The notes beneath the pieces were generated by a model. It was not told the origin of the DNA, ran no database searches, and saw only the letters and a list, made by a program, of their open reading frames with translations. 64,000 nucleotides of DNA from an uncultured Oscillospiraceae bacterium (lineage in GTDB: Bacteria; Bacillota; Clostridia; Oscillospirales; Oscillospiraceae): positions 1 to 64,000 of the forward strand of contig CAKTRT010000003.1 in the NCBI GenBank assembly GCA_934597535.1. The letters run 5' to 3'. The position numbers and the translations under genes are program-made. How positions within the stretch are numbered: the first letter of the stretch is position 1; each line of letters starts with the position of its first letter. Of the stretch, positions 15,870 through 25,003 are shown one piece after another.

Positions 15870-16980
15870 ACAACTCAAGCAGCAGATATTTTTGGTCGCT
15901 TTCGGCGTGGCGCTCTTTGCTGCGCTGACCAACCTAAATGAAGTGGCGGGCTTTTTCCGCGTTTTGGCGGGTATTTTGTCACCCGTGTTCTCAGGGCTCC
16001 TGCTTGCGTTCGTGTTGAGCGTTCCGATGCTTGGCATCGCGCGGCGGCTCACGACCCATTTCCCGAAGATGAAGGAAAAAACGGTCGATGCGCTGAGCCT
16101 GACGCTGACGATGCTCTGCGTCGCGGTGCTGGTATTCCTGCTGTGCGTGCTGGCGATTCCGCAGCTGGCCGCGTCGGTCCGGAGCATCGCCGGACTTGTA
16201 AAGGAAAACTGGCCGAACTGGGTGGCGCTGCTGAGCAGCTACGGCTTTGACACCACGGAGCTGACGAAATTCGCGGCTTCATTCGACTGGAAGACGGCGG
16301 CAGAGAAGCTCTTTACCGGCGCGGGGGCGCTGATCGGCTCGGTCGTCGATCTGGCAAGCTCAACGGTCTCGATTACGGTGAACGCTGTGTTCGCGGTCGT
16401 GATCATGTTCTACGTGCTGCTGGGCCGGCGGGAGCTTGGTAAGCAGAGCCGCGGCTTTCTGTATGCCTACTGCAAGGAGGACGCGGCAAATCGCATCTGC
16501 CGCATCGCAAAGCTGACGCATGATACTTATGCCAAGTTTTTCTCCGGCCAGTGCATCGAGGTGCTGATCCTCGGCACGTTGATCTTCCTCGCATTTTCCG
16601 CCTTCCGCATTCCCTATGCGGCGCTGACGGCGGTGCTGACGGCGGCATTCGCGTTTATCCCGTATATCGGCGCGTTTGCCTCCTGCCTGATCGGTGTGCT
16701 GCTCACGCTGCTGGCAGCACCGGAGAAGGCAATCCTGTGCTTCCTTGTCTATCAGGCGGTGCAGTTCATCGAAAATCAGTTCATCTACCCGCACGTGGTC
16801 GGCGGCAGCGTGGGACTTTCTCCGCTGTGGACGCTGCTGGCCGCGCTGCTCGGCGGAAAGCTGTTCGGCATCATCGGTATCGTGTTCTTCATCCCGCTGG
16901 CGGCGGTGATCTCGCAGCTTCTGCATGGGGATATCGAGCACCGGCTCGCCGCGCGGGAGAAAATGAGACCTGAGAAGTGA
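15862..16980 (+). CDS. AI-2E family (YtvI/TqsA-like) membrane protein
   Basis: The 372-residue protein has about eight hydrophobic segments in two groups, as in the AI-2E/UPF0118 family. A soluble stretch around residues 100-160 lies between the groups. Conserved features include FIPYIGAFASCLIGVLL and the QFIENQFIYPHVVG segment followed by SPLWTLLAALLGGKLFGI. Members are thought to export small molecules or act as Na/H antiporters; the substrate here is unknown. The ATG at 15,862 follows GGAGAG and overlaps the end of the CNNM gene, so the two form an operon. Confidence 0.85.
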   Translation: MNKQLKQQIFLVAFGVALFAALTNLNEVAGFFRVLAGILSPVFSGLLLAFVLSVPMLGIARRLTTHFPKMKEKTVDALSLTLTMLCVAVLVFLLCVLAIPQLAASVRSIAGLVKENWPNWVALLSSYGFDTTELTKFAASFDWKTAAEKLFTGAGALIGSVVDLASSTVSITVNAVFAVVIMFYVLLGRRELGKQSRGFLYAYCKEDAANRICRIAKLTHDTYAKFFSGQCIEVLILGTLIFLAFSAFRIPYAALTAVLTAAFAFIPYIGAFASCLIGVLLTLLAAPEKAILCFLVYQAVQFIENQFIYPHVVGGSVGLSPLWTLLAALLGGKLFGIIGIVFFIPLAAVISQLLHGDIEHRLAAREKMRPEK

Positions 16981-16983
16981 AGA

Positions 16984-17016
16984 AAAAGATAGAAACCGAA
17001 GGGTCTCTATCTTTTT
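16984..17016 (+). terminator. Intrinsic terminator after the AI-2E gene
   Basis: AAAAGATAGA pairs with TCTATCTTTT across a 12-nt loop, ending in TTTTT, directly after the stop codon. Confidence 0.75.
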
Positions 17017-17208
17017 GCAAGCGCTTCACTCGACCCGACATTGCTGGCGCGCTGCTTTATGAGGGGATCGCCCGCTTTGCCTTGCCCGGCGGTTTTGGCG
17101 GCGCATCAATAATTTTACAAGGTTGGGGTGGACGTTTGCTTTGAGGAATGCTATCATCAAATATCGGTAAAAATCATCTTGCGACAGCGGAAAGGCGGAA
17201 ATGGCATT

Positions 17209-18018
17209 ATGGATACACTTGCTTCGATCGATTTTAACGCGAAGAAGGGATTTATTTGCGATATGGACGGCGTCATCTACCATGGCAACCGTATTTTGCC
17301 AGGGGTGGCGGAGTTTATCCGGTGGCTGCATGAGGAGGACAAGGAGTACCTCTTCCTGACGAACAACAGCGGCTACACGCCGCGTGAGCTGAACCAGAAG
17401 CTCGCACGCATGGGACTTGACGTGCCTGAGGAGCATTTTTACACAAGCGCGCTGGCGACTGCGGCTTTCCTGCGCGAGCAGGCGCCGGGCTGTTCGGTCT
17501 TTGCCATCGGCGAGGCGGGGCTGCTCAATGCGCTTTATGACGTGGGCATTACGATGAATGACGTGAACCCCGACTATGTTGTTGTGGGCGAGGGGCGGTC
17601 ATATTCGCTCGACACGCTGACGAAGGCGACGAATCTTGTGTGGAAGGGCGCGAAGCTTATCGGCGCGAACTCCGACGTTTCCGGCCCGATCGAAAACGGT
17701 ATCGCACCGGCCTGCCGCGCGCTTGTCGCGCCCATTGAGATGGCGACCGGCACGCAGGCATATTTCTGCGGAAAGCCCAATCCGCTGATGATGCGCACGG
17801 GGCTGAGAATGCTGCACTGCCACTCCGCCGAGGCGGTGATGGTCGGCGATCGCATGGACACCGATGTGATCTCCGGGATGGAGAGCGGCATGTCTACGGT
17901 GCTGGTGCTCTCGGGCGTTTCGACGCGCGAGACGCTCAAAACCTACGCCTACCGTCCCAGCATCGTGCTTGACGGCGTGGGTGATATCGCCGCCATCGCC
18001 CGTGCAGAAAAGCAATGA
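17209..18018 (+). CDS. HAD-IIA family (NagD/AraL-like) sugar-phosphate phosphatase
   Basis: The ATG at 17,209 is preferred because the catalytic motif lies at residues 19-26 from it, as is usual, and AAAGGCGG precedes it. The 269-residue protein shows CDMDGVIYHGN (nucleophile and acid Asp), LTNNSGYTPRE (motif II), the C2-cap region and GKPNPLMM with MVGDRMDTDV (motifs III and IV). NagD-type enzymes dephosphorylate nucleotides or sugar phosphates as housekeeping phosphatases; the substrate cannot be told. It is a single-gene unit with a strong terminator. Confidence 0.88.
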   Translation: MDTLASIDFNAKKGFICDMDGVIYHGNRILPGVAEFIRWLHEEDKEYLFLTNNSGYTPRELNQKLARMGLDVPEEHFYTSALATAAFLREQAPGCSVFAIGEAGLLNALYDVGITMNDVNPDYVVVGEGRSYSLDTLTKATNLVWKGAKLIGANSDVSGPIENGIAPACRALVAPIEMATGTQAYFCGKPNPLMMRTGLRMLHCHSAEAVMVGDRMDTDVISGMESGMSTVLVLSGVSTRETLKTYAYRPSIVLDGVGDIAAIARAEKQ

Positions 18019-18032
18019 ACGGATCCAACGGA

Positions 18033-18070
18033 CAGGGCGGCATTTGCAGCACGCTGCAAATGCCGCCCTG
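18033..18070 (+). terminator. Intrinsic terminator after the HAD-IIA gene
   Basis: A perfect 17-bp stem (CAGGGCGGCATTTGCAG and its complement) with a CACG loop is followed by TTCTTGTTGTT. Confidence 0.85.
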
Positions 18071-18093
18071 TTCTTGTTGTTAAAAACAGGCAG

Positions 18094-18475
18094 CCACGGG
18101 CTAAGCCCGTGGAATAAAAAAGGCTAAGCCTATGAGCGGAGAACGATAACCCCTCCCGTGCTGCGATCGAAGCAGCCCTGCCGGCCGCAGGAAAGCGGCA
18201 AAGGAGAGGGATCCAACATTTGGAGCAGAAAAGAAAGAGAAAGCGGCTCGTTTCGCGCATACACGCTGGAACGGCGAACATCATGTGGTCTTCGCGCCAA
18301 CGGATCAGGCGGGATATCGATCAGGAAATACTTGGCCCCATTTGCGGGTGAGCGGGAAGATAGGAGCGGAGAAGAACAGCCGCGCTTGTTGGGGGGGCTG
18401 CTTGGGATCAAATGCGGCCGGCAGGCCGTTTTGCCGCGACTTAAGCAAGGACCGCCCGTTTTACGGGCGGCCTTG
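18094..18475 (+). mobile_element. Degenerate IS200/IS605-like relic
   Basis: The left end is a perfect hairpin, CCACGGGC-TAA-GCCCGTGG (18,094-18,112), of the kind found at IS200 left ends. The right end (18,446-18,475) is a second hairpin with CCGCCCG and CGGGCGG arms. Between them one frame reads HHVVFAP, the start of the TnpA Y1-transposase core, and then degenerates with no HUH motif. The unit is about 380 bp, far shorter than an intact 700-bp IS200, so it is an internally deleted, non-autonomous copy. The gap also holds nothing else between the HAD gene and the mutase gene. Confidence 0.6.
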
Positions 18476-18551
18476 ACTTTTCTTCTGCTGCCGTGTCATA
18501 CGCCAAAATGCATTCGCGTTTCCGCTCTGACCGTGCGGACGGCTGCGGGAC

Positions 18552-19964
18552 TCACAGCTTCAGCAGCTCGCGCCAGGCGTTGAGATAGCCTTCGGCTCGC
18601 TCCTGCGTGTCCGCCTCGGCGGCCATGCGCAGCAGCGGCTCGGTGCCGGAGAAGCGGCAGATAACCCAGCTGCCATCTGCGAAGTAGACCTTGCAGCCGT
18701 CCTCGCGGCTGATGCGGTCGATGTCCGCGCCGAAGTCGGGGATTTTTTCCTCCGTGAACAACAGCTCGCGCAGCTCCTCTTTGCGCTTGGGCGTCATGCG
18801 GAAGTCGGCCTCTGCCCAGCAGGGATCGCCGTACTGCGCGGTGATCTCGGCAAAGAGCTCAGAGACGGACTTGCCCGTCACCGCCAGCATTTCCACCAGC
18901 AGCGCCGCGGCGTAGATGCCGTCCTTGCCGGAGATGTGGCCGCGCACGGCCATGCCGCCGGAGGACTCGCCGCCGATGATGGCGTTCGTCTCTGCCATTT
19001 TGGCCGACACCCACTTGAAGCCCACGGGGACCTCATAGCACTTCTGCCCCAGTCCCTCGGCCACACGGTCGAGCAGGTGCGAGGTCGAATTGTTGCGTAC
19101 GCAGGGGCCTTGCCAGCCGCGGTATTTGACAAGATAGTAATAGAGCAGCACGAGCAGCTTGTTCGGGTGAATGAACTGCCCTTCGTTGTCGATAACGCCG
19201 AGACGGTCGGCGTCGCCGTCGGTCGCAATGCCAAGGTCGCAGTGCTTGTCTGCCACGAGGGCAGCGAGCGGCTTGAGCGTGTCAACGTTCGGCGCGGGGA
19301 GCTTACCGCCGAAAAGTGTGTCATGACGGTCGTGGATGACCTCAAGGTCGCAGCGGCAGGTCGTCAGCAGCATGCTCAGGCAGGACCAGCTCACGCCGTA
19401 CATCGGGTCGAAGCCGATGCGAAGCCCCGCTTTTTTGATCGCTTCCACGTCAATGGCGGAAAGCACGCTGTCCAGGTATTCGTTTGTGGGATTGCCTTCG
19501 GTGATAAGCCCGCGCGCAAGCGCTTCATCATAGTCAACGCTCTTGACATCCGAGGGCGAGAGTTGGGCGATCTCGGCTTCGATGCGGTTCGTCACATCTT
19601 TGTCCGCGTCGCGTCCGCCGGCGGTGAAGACCTTGATGCCGTTGTAGATCGCGGGGTTATGGCTCGCCGTGACAGCAATGCCGTAGGGCATGCCGCGCTT
19701 TTTCACGGTGAACATCATCAGCGGCGTGGGGCTCGAACGATTGATGACGTAGGGATGAAAGCCATAGCCCGCCAGCACCTCGGTCGCCCAATGGGCAGAT
19801 TCCTTGGAGAGAAAGCGGCGGTCATAGCCGACGCAGATCTCCGCGCCCGCATGACCCTCTTTTTCCATCAGACGGCAGAGACCTGCCATCAGAAGGCGGA
19901 TATTTTCCTTTGTAAAGCCGTCGGCAATGATGGCGCGCCATCCGCCGGTACCGAATTTGATCAT
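18552..19964 (-). CDS. Phosphoglucomutase/phosphomannomutase family protein
   Basis: The ATG at 19,964 follows GGGAG. The 470-residue alpha-D-phosphohexomutase has FGTGGWRAII at the start, the phosphoserine loop TASHNPAIYNG, the metal loop DGDADR, the sugar-binding GGESSGG and the phosphate-binding FSGTEPLLR. This enzyme class moves phosphate between C1 and C6 of hexoses for glycogen or cell-wall precursors; which sugar is preferred is not evident. It stands alone on the minus strand with no partner gene. Confidence 0.9.
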   Translation of the reverse strand: MIKFGTGGWRAIIADGFTKENIRLLMAGLCRLMEKEGHAGAEICVGYDRRFLSKESAHWATEVLAGYGFHPYVINRSSPTPLMMFTVKKRGMPYGIAVTASHNPAIYNGIKVFTAGGRDADKDVTNRIEAEIAQLSPSDVKSVDYDEALARGLITEGNPTNEYLDSVLSAIDVEAIKKAGLRIGFDPMYGVSWSCLSMLLTTCRCDLEVIHDRHDTLFGGKLPAPNVDTLKPLAALVADKHCDLGIATDGDADRLGVIDNEGQFIHPNKLLVLLYYYLVKYRGWQGPCVRNNSTSHLLDRVAEGLGQKCYEVPVGFKWVSAKMAETNAIIGGESSGGMAVRGHISGKDGIYAAALLVEMLAVTGKSVSELFAEITAQYGDPCWAEADFRMTPKRKEELRELLFTEEKIPDFGADIDRISREDGCKVYFADGSWVICRFSGTEPLLRMAAEADTQERAEGYLNAWRELLKL

Positions 19965-20316
19965 ATTCTGCGCTCCCTTTGAACAATGATAACTTCCGCG
20001 CGGCATTCGCTGCCCGCGTTCTGCGCGGGAACGGATGCGGTGGGGTTACCGTCTATTGTAGCAGGCTTTGCGCCTTTTTCAACCCCTCTGTGCTTTTTGC
20101 CTGCTTCTGCTTGCGCGCCGGCAATGACGCTGCCGGATCGCCGCTGCGTTTGCCCACGGGGACAAGCGCTGTTCGCTGCCTCGGAAAAAGGCGCGTGACC
20201 CGAATGCGGCTGATGAGGCCGGTGATGGAGCGGATGATACGGAGGGACGTGCGAAAGACGGATATCCGCCCGCTGTGAGCGGCGAAACGATGATAAAGCA
20301 TACGGAAAAATGAAAC
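19965..20316. other. Gene-free stretch between the mutase and MATE genes
   Basis: No frame here has a ribosome-binding site or a recognisable domain. It would hold the promoter of the mutase on the minus strand, but I see no clear -35/-10 pair. The rightmost part carries the terminator listed at 20,317. Confidence 0.5.
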
Positions 20317-20346
20317 AAGCGGCGCCTTTTGCACTGGGCGCCGCTT
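20317..20346 (-). terminator. Intrinsic terminator after the MATE gene
   Basis: AAGCGGCGCC pairs with GGCGCCGCTT over a 10-nt loop; read on the minus strand it is followed by a T-rich tail (TTGTTTCATTTTT). Confidence 0.75.
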
Positions 20347-20365
20347 GCCATAGCCGGAGGGTGGG

Positions 20366-21745
20366 TCATTCGATGCGCGTGATATCGTGCACCCACTTGC
20401 CGCTGTGGACGCGAAGGATGCCGGCGGGAGTTTTGGCAGCGGATTCGAGCATCAGGCAGAGACAGAAGGTCTCGTTGGGGACCTTGAGCACGATGCCCAG
20501 CAGATACATGACCGGCAGCGCCACACACCAGAGCGGCACGTTGTCAATCACGAGCGAGGCGCGCACGTCGCCCCCGCCGCGCAGCACACCGACGACCATC
20601 GTCGTGGAAAAGCTGTGGAGGGGCATGGCGCAGGCGTAGCAGGCGATCATTACGCTGCAGAGACGCTCGGCCGCAGATGAAAGGGAAAATAGCGGCATGA
20701 CGTAAGGGCGCATCAGCGCGAGGAACATGACGTATTCCAACACGCCGACCACAAGGCCGAACGCTGCGGCGGTGAAGCACAGCGCGCGGCCGACATTGTA
20801 GACGCCGTCCAAATTGCCTGCGCCGATCTCTTTTCCGACAATGACCGCCACCGCCGCCGCGATGCCGAAGATGCCGGAGGTCATAAGCTTATCGATGTTG
20901 CCGGCGAGCGTGTAGGCGGCAATGAGATCCGAGCTTGCGGCCATGTGGCCCATGATGACCGTGATCATCGAGAAGCCAAGCCCCCAAAGCGTTTCATTGA
21001 TGAGCACCGGCGCGCTGTAGCGCAGAAAACGGCGCAGCATATCCATGCCCGGATGCAGCAGCGCACGGCGCATCAGCGGCACTGTGCGGCAGCGGAGAGC
21101 ATAGGAAAACGCAAGGATGAATTCCACCACGCGGGACAGCAGCGTTGCCGCTGCTGCGCCCGTGATGCCGAGCGCGGGAAAGCCGAGCTTGCCGAAGATG
21201 AGCACATAGTTGCCGACGGTGTTGAAGAGCATCGACGCGCCGAAGACGAGCATGCCGAAGCGTGGATTTTCGATACTGCGCTGCATGCCGATATAAATGG
21301 AAGAGAGCGAGTTGAAGATATACGAAAAGCCGACGATGCGCAGGTACGGCTCGCCCAGCTCGATAAGCGTCAGATTGTCGGTGACCAGATAGAGCACCTG
21401 CGCGGGGAAAAGAAACAGGATCGCTGCGAAGAGGACGGATACGCCGCCCGCGATCAAAAAGCCGATGCCCATGACGCGATTGATGCTCTCGCGGTCGCCG
21501 CGGCCCCAGTATTGGCTGATGAGCACGCTCGAGCCGCTCTGCAGGCCGAAGACGACGAGCTGGATGATGAAGACAGGAACGTTCGCCACCGTGACGGCGG
21601 ACATCTGGTCGCTGCTGAGCAGACCCACCATAAATGTATCGAGGAAGCCGAGCGAGGTGGTGATCAGATTCTGCACGATGACCGGCAGCGCCAGAAGGAA
21701 GAGCCTTTTATAAAAGCCTTTTGGCTGATGAAGATAGGAAAACAT
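20366..21745 (-). CDS. MATE family efflux transporter
   Basis: The protein of about 459 residues has twelve hydrophobic segments in two halves, beginning LLALPVIVQNLITTSLGFLDTFMVG, with the MATE-typical VANVPVFIIQLVVFGLQSG. The second half repeats the pattern (GLGFSMITVIMGHMA). Such transporters export drugs, toxins or metabolites in exchange for Na or H ions. An alternative GTG at 21,769 overlaps the stop of the cysteine desulfurase upstream, so the two genes form an operon whichever start is used. The ATG at 21,745 has a GAGG five bases before it. Confidence 0.88.
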   Translation of the reverse strand: MFSYLHQPKGFYKRLFLLALPVIVQNLITTSLGFLDTFMVGLLSSDQMSAVTVANVPVFIIQLVVFGLQSGSSVLISQYWGRGDRESINRVMGIGFLIAGGVSVLFAAILFLFPAQVLYLVTDNLTLIELGEPYLRIVGFSYIFNSLSSIYIGMQRSIENPRFGMLVFGASMLFNTVGNYVLIFGKLGFPALGITGAAAATLLSRVVEFILAFSYALRCRTVPLMRRALLHPGMDMLRRFLRYSAPVLINETLWGLGFSMITVIMGHMAASSDLIAAYTLAGNIDKLMTSGIFGIAAAVAVIVGKEIGAGNLDGVYNVGRALCFTAAAFGLVVGVLEYVMFLALMRPYVMPLFSLSSAAERLCSVMIACYACAMPLHSFSTTMVVGVLRGGGDVRASLVIDNVPLWCVALPVMYLLGIVLKVPNETFCLCLMLESAAKTPAGILRVHSGKWVHDITRIE

Positions 21746-21765
21746 AGAAACCTCACGTGTTGAAA

Positions 21766-22899
21766 TCACAGCATGGGAAAGCGTGTGTCGCGGTGCGCCT
21801 TGAGCGCGGAGACGAGTGCGTCGATCTCTTCTTTCGCCGTCTCGGGGCCGAAGCTGACACGCAGCACGCCCGCGGCGGTCTTCTTGTCAAGGCTCATCGC
21901 ACGGTAGACGTGGCTGAGCTGTCCGCGGTGGCAGGCAGAGCCCGCCGAGATGCAGATCCCCTGCGCACCAAGCTCCGCGACAACATTTGCCGACGGGTAG
22001 CCGACGAGCGAGATCGACAGGATGTGCGGCGCGGTCCCGTCACCGATGCGGACGACGCCGTCGAGCGCGAGGAGCTCTTCCTCGGCATAGGCCTTGATAG
22101 CGGCAATATGCGCGAGCTTATCACCCAAATGATCGACGCGCAGCTCGACCGCCCTGGCAAAGCCAGCGATCTGGCCTGTGGCCTCCGTGCCGGAGCGCAG
22201 GCCGCTCTCCTGCCCGCCGCCAAAGATCAGCGGCCTTGGCGCGAGGATGCGCTCACCCAGATACAGACCGCCGATGCCCTTGGGCGCGCCGAGTTTGTGG
22301 CCGCTGACGGAGATGAGGTCCGCGCCGAGCGTGGAGGCACGGAAGGGAACTTTCAAAAAGCCCTGCACCGCGTCAGTGTGCAGCAGCGCGCGGGACTTTT
22401 TCGCCTTGAGAAGCTGCGCGACCTCGGTGATGGGGAAGATGCAGCCTGTCTCGTTGTTGACGAGCATCATCGTGACGAGCGCGGTGTTCTCGCGCAGCGC
22501 GCTTTCGACCTGAGAAGCGGCGATGTCGCCGTTTTTGTCGGGCTTCAGGTACGTGACGGAGTACCCCTCCTGCTCGAGCGCCTTGCAGGTTTCGAGGATC
22601 GCGCTGTGCTCCACGGCGGTCGTGATGATGTGCTTGCCGATGTGGCGGTTCTGGTGCAGGGCGAGACGGATGGCCCAGTTGTCGCTCTCCGACCCGCAGG
22701 AGGTGAAGATGAACTGCGCCGCCTTACAGCCGAGCGCGGCGGCGATCGTTTCACGCGCCGCGGCGACAGCGTCGCGCGCCTGCTTTCCAAAGGGGTACTG
22801 CGAGCTGGGGTTGCCCCAGCCATTTGTCAGCGTATCGTAAACGGCCTGCGCCACTTCCACGGGAACGGGGGTGGTGGCCGCGTGATCGAGATAGATCAT
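21766..22899 (-). CDS. Cysteine desulfurase (IscS/NifS family)
   Basis: I place the start at MIYLDHAATTPV (22,899; AAAGGA upstream), giving 377 residues. The pyridoxal-phosphate lysine is in SVSGHKLGAPKG, AVEHSAIL holds the cofactor-stacking His, and the mobile catalytic cysteine is in SAGSACHRGQ. The enzyme takes sulfur from cysteine for Fe-S clusters or tRNA thiolation. No iscU or mnmA is adjacent; the divergent neighbour is mtaB, itself a methylthiotransferase. The second Cys-loop residue pattern (SACHRG) is that of the type-I or IscS-like group. Confidence 0.9.
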   Translation of the reverse strand: MIYLDHAATTPVPVEVAQAVYDTLTNGWGNPSSQYPFGKQARDAVAAARETIAAALGCKAAQFIFTSCGSESDNWAIRLALHQNRHIGKHIITTAVEHSAILETCKALEQEGYSVTYLKPDKNGDIAASQVESALRENTALVTMMLVNNETGCIFPITEVAQLLKAKKSRALLHTDAVQGFLKVPFRASTLGADLISVSGHKLGAPKGIGGLYLGERILAPRPLIFGGGQESGLRSGTEATGQIAGFARAVELRVDHLGDKLAHIAAIKAYAEEELLALDGVVRIGDGTAPHILSISLVGYPSANVVAELGAQGICISAGSACHRGQLSHVYRAMSLDKKTAAGVLRVSFGPETAKEEIDALVSALKAHRDTRFPML

Positions 22900-23051
22900 A
22901 TCGGGAAATCCTTTCTTTGGACTTGTCAGAATGCTCAAATGATTATACAATATAAAAATAAAAAAGCAAGGGCGGAGACGGCTTTGCGCCGGAAACGGCA
23001 GAAAAAAGCGGGACTTTGCCATCGAAATCGCGGAAAAGGATACAAACACAC

Positions 23052-24338
23052 ATGAAAGTTGCGATCTGCACCCTCGGGTGCAAGGTGAACCAATATGAAA
23101 CGCAGGCGCTCGAGCAGGAGCTTTTGCACCGCGGGCACGAGTTGGTGGATTTTGAAGAGACGGCGGACGCCTACGTTGTCAACACCTGCTCGGTCACGGC
23201 GGTGAGCGACAAAAAGTCGCGCCAGATGCTCCGTCAGGCGCAGCGCCGCAACCCGAGCGCGGTCATCGCCGCCTGCGGCTGCTACGCCCAGACGCATCCC
23301 GAGGACGTCAAAAAGCTCGGGCTCGACGTCATCGCCGGCACGAATGACCGCGCGAAGTTCATCGACCTTTTGGAGCGCGCGGCACAGGACAAAACGCCTA
23401 TTGTCGATGTCGACGACGTCTGGGAGCGGCGCGATTTTGAGGTGCTGCCCGCGGGCGGTATGGTGAATCGCACACGCGCGATGCTCAAGGTCGAGGACGG
23501 GTGCGTGAACTTCTGCACCTACTGCCTCATTCCTTACGCGCGCGGGCGCGTGCGCTCGCTGCCGATGGACGAAGCTGCAAAGCAGGTGAAAGCGCTGCGT
23601 GAGGAGGGCTACCGTGAGATCGTGGTCACGGGCATCGAAATTTCGTCCTACGGCTCGGACTTCAAGGACGGGACCTCACTCATCGACCTTTTGGAGCTCA
23701 TCGCGCGCGAGGGCGGCGACATGCGCATCCGCCTCGGCTCGCTCGAACCGCGGACCATCACGGAGGAATTCTGCAAGCGGGCGTCGAAGCTTCCTTACCT
23801 CTGCCCACATTTCCACCTCTCGATGCAGTCGGGCTGCGACGCGACCTTAAAGCGTATGAACCGCAAGTACGATACGGCGCGCTATATGGAATCCTGCGAC
23901 CTGCTGCGCAAATACTTTGACGACCCTGCCATCACGACGGACCTCATCACGGGCTTTCCCGAGGAGACGGAGGAGGAATTCGCGCAGACGCTTGACTTCA
24001 TCGCGCGCGTCGGCTTTGCCGACATGCACGTCTTCCCTTATTCCATCCGCCCGGGCACGAAGGCTGCGGAGATGCGCCAGATCGACATGCCCGTGCGCGA
24101 AGAGCGCGCTGCGCGCGCCTCGGCTGTCGCCAAGACGATGCACGAAGCGTATCTTGCGTGCTGCGTGGGCAAGATCTTTCCCGTGCTCTTCGAGCGCGAC
24201 CGCAAGGGCGGCAGCGCGGGCCACGCGCCGAACTATATGGAGGTATCCGTCGCGCAGGAAGGCCTGCACAATCAGGTGAAAAACGTGAAGATCACGGCGG
24301 TCGACGGCGGCAGTCTTCGCGGCGAGTTGGAGGAATAA
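23052..24338 (+). CDS. mtaB: tRNA t6A37 C2-methylthiotransferase
   Basis: The enzyme turns t6A37 into ms2t6A37 in ANN-decoding tRNAs. The 428-residue protein starts MKVAICTLGCKVNQYE, the hallmark of MtaB. Its UPF0004 domain has the three cluster cysteines in TLGCK, NTCSVT and CGCYAQ. The radical-SAM cluster follows as the CxxxCxxC of CVNFCTYCLIPYARG, and a short TRAM domain ends the protein. It is followed 3 bp later by yfbR. TsaD, which makes the t6A substrate, is encoded 3.5 kb away. Confidence 0.93.
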   Translation: MKVAICTLGCKVNQYETQALEQELLHRGHELVDFEETADAYVVNTCSVTAVSDKKSRQMLRQAQRRNPSAVIAACGCYAQTHPEDVKKLGLDVIAGTNDRAKFIDLLERAAQDKTPIVDVDDVWERRDFEVLPAGGMVNRTRAMLKVEDGCVNFCTYCLIPYARGRVRSLPMDEAAKQVKALREEGYREIVVTGIEISSYGSDFKDGTSLIDLLELIAREGGDMRIRLGSLEPRTITEEFCKRASKLPYLCPHFHLSMQSGCDATLKRMNRKYDTARYMESCDLLRKYFDDPAITTDLITGFPEETEEEFAQTLDFIARVGFADMHVFPYSIRPGTKAAEMRQIDMPVREERAARASAVAKTMHEAYLACCVGKIFPVLFERDRKGGSAGHAPNYMEVSVAQEGLHNQVKNVKITAVDGGSLRGELEE

Positions 24339-24341
24339 CGC

Positions 24342-24917
24342 ATGGCCAACCATTTTTATGCCTATATCTCCCGCATGCGCTGTGTCAAGCGCTGGGCGCT
24401 GATGCGCAACACCGAGGAGGAGAACATTCAGGAGCACAGCCACATGGTCGCGGTGCTGACGCACGCGCTTGCGCTGATCCGCACGCGCGTGTTCGGCCTG
24501 CCCACGGACGCGAACGCCGTGGCGGTCGCCGCGCTCTACCACGACGCGACGGAAATATTGACCGGCGATATGCCGACGCCCATCAAGTATTATAACCCTG
24601 AGATCCGCGACGCCTACCGCAAGGTCGAGGCCGTGGCGAGCGACAAGCTCCTGTCCATGCTGCCGCAGGAGCTGCGAGCGGACTATGAACCCATCATCAA
24701 AATTGAAGATGAGACGACAAAAAAGCTCGTCAAGGCGGCAGACAAGCTGTCGGCTTACATCAAGTGCGTCGAGGAACTCAAGGCGGGCAATATGGAGTTC
24801 AAAAAGGCTGCGGAGCAGACGCTCCGCGCGCTGAATGAGATGCACCTGCCGGAGCTTGACTACTTCATGGCGAACTGCATGGAGAGCTTCTCCATGACGC
24901 TCGACGAGCTGGAATGA
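24342..24917 (+). CDS. yfbR: 5'-deoxynucleotidase YfbR-type HD phosphohydrolase
   Basis: The 191-residue protein is close to E. coli YfbR in length. Arg17-Trp18 (VKRWALM), His32/His34 (QEHSHMV) and His67-Asp68 (LYHDATE) match the conserved substrate and metal positions of that family, and AADKLSAYIKC supplies the distal Asp. Such enzymes dephosphorylate deoxynucleoside 5'-monophosphates in nucleotide salvage. It is probably co-transcribed with mtaB. Confidence 0.9.
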   Translation: MANHFYAYISRMRCVKRWALMRNTEEENIQEHSHMVAVLTHALALIRTRVFGLPTDANAVAVAALYHDATEILTGDMPTPIKYYNPEIRDAYRKVEAVASDKLLSMLPQELRADYEPIIKIEDETTKKLVKAADKLSAYIKCVEELKAGNMEFKKAAEQTLRALNEMHLPELDYFMANCMESFSMTLDELE

Positions 24918-25003
24918 GAAAAACGGCAGATTTTTGGAACCTTTTGCACAAAACGCGCGTCTAAACCCTCAGAAACCCAAAAAACAAAATGAGGTGGATG
25001 AAG

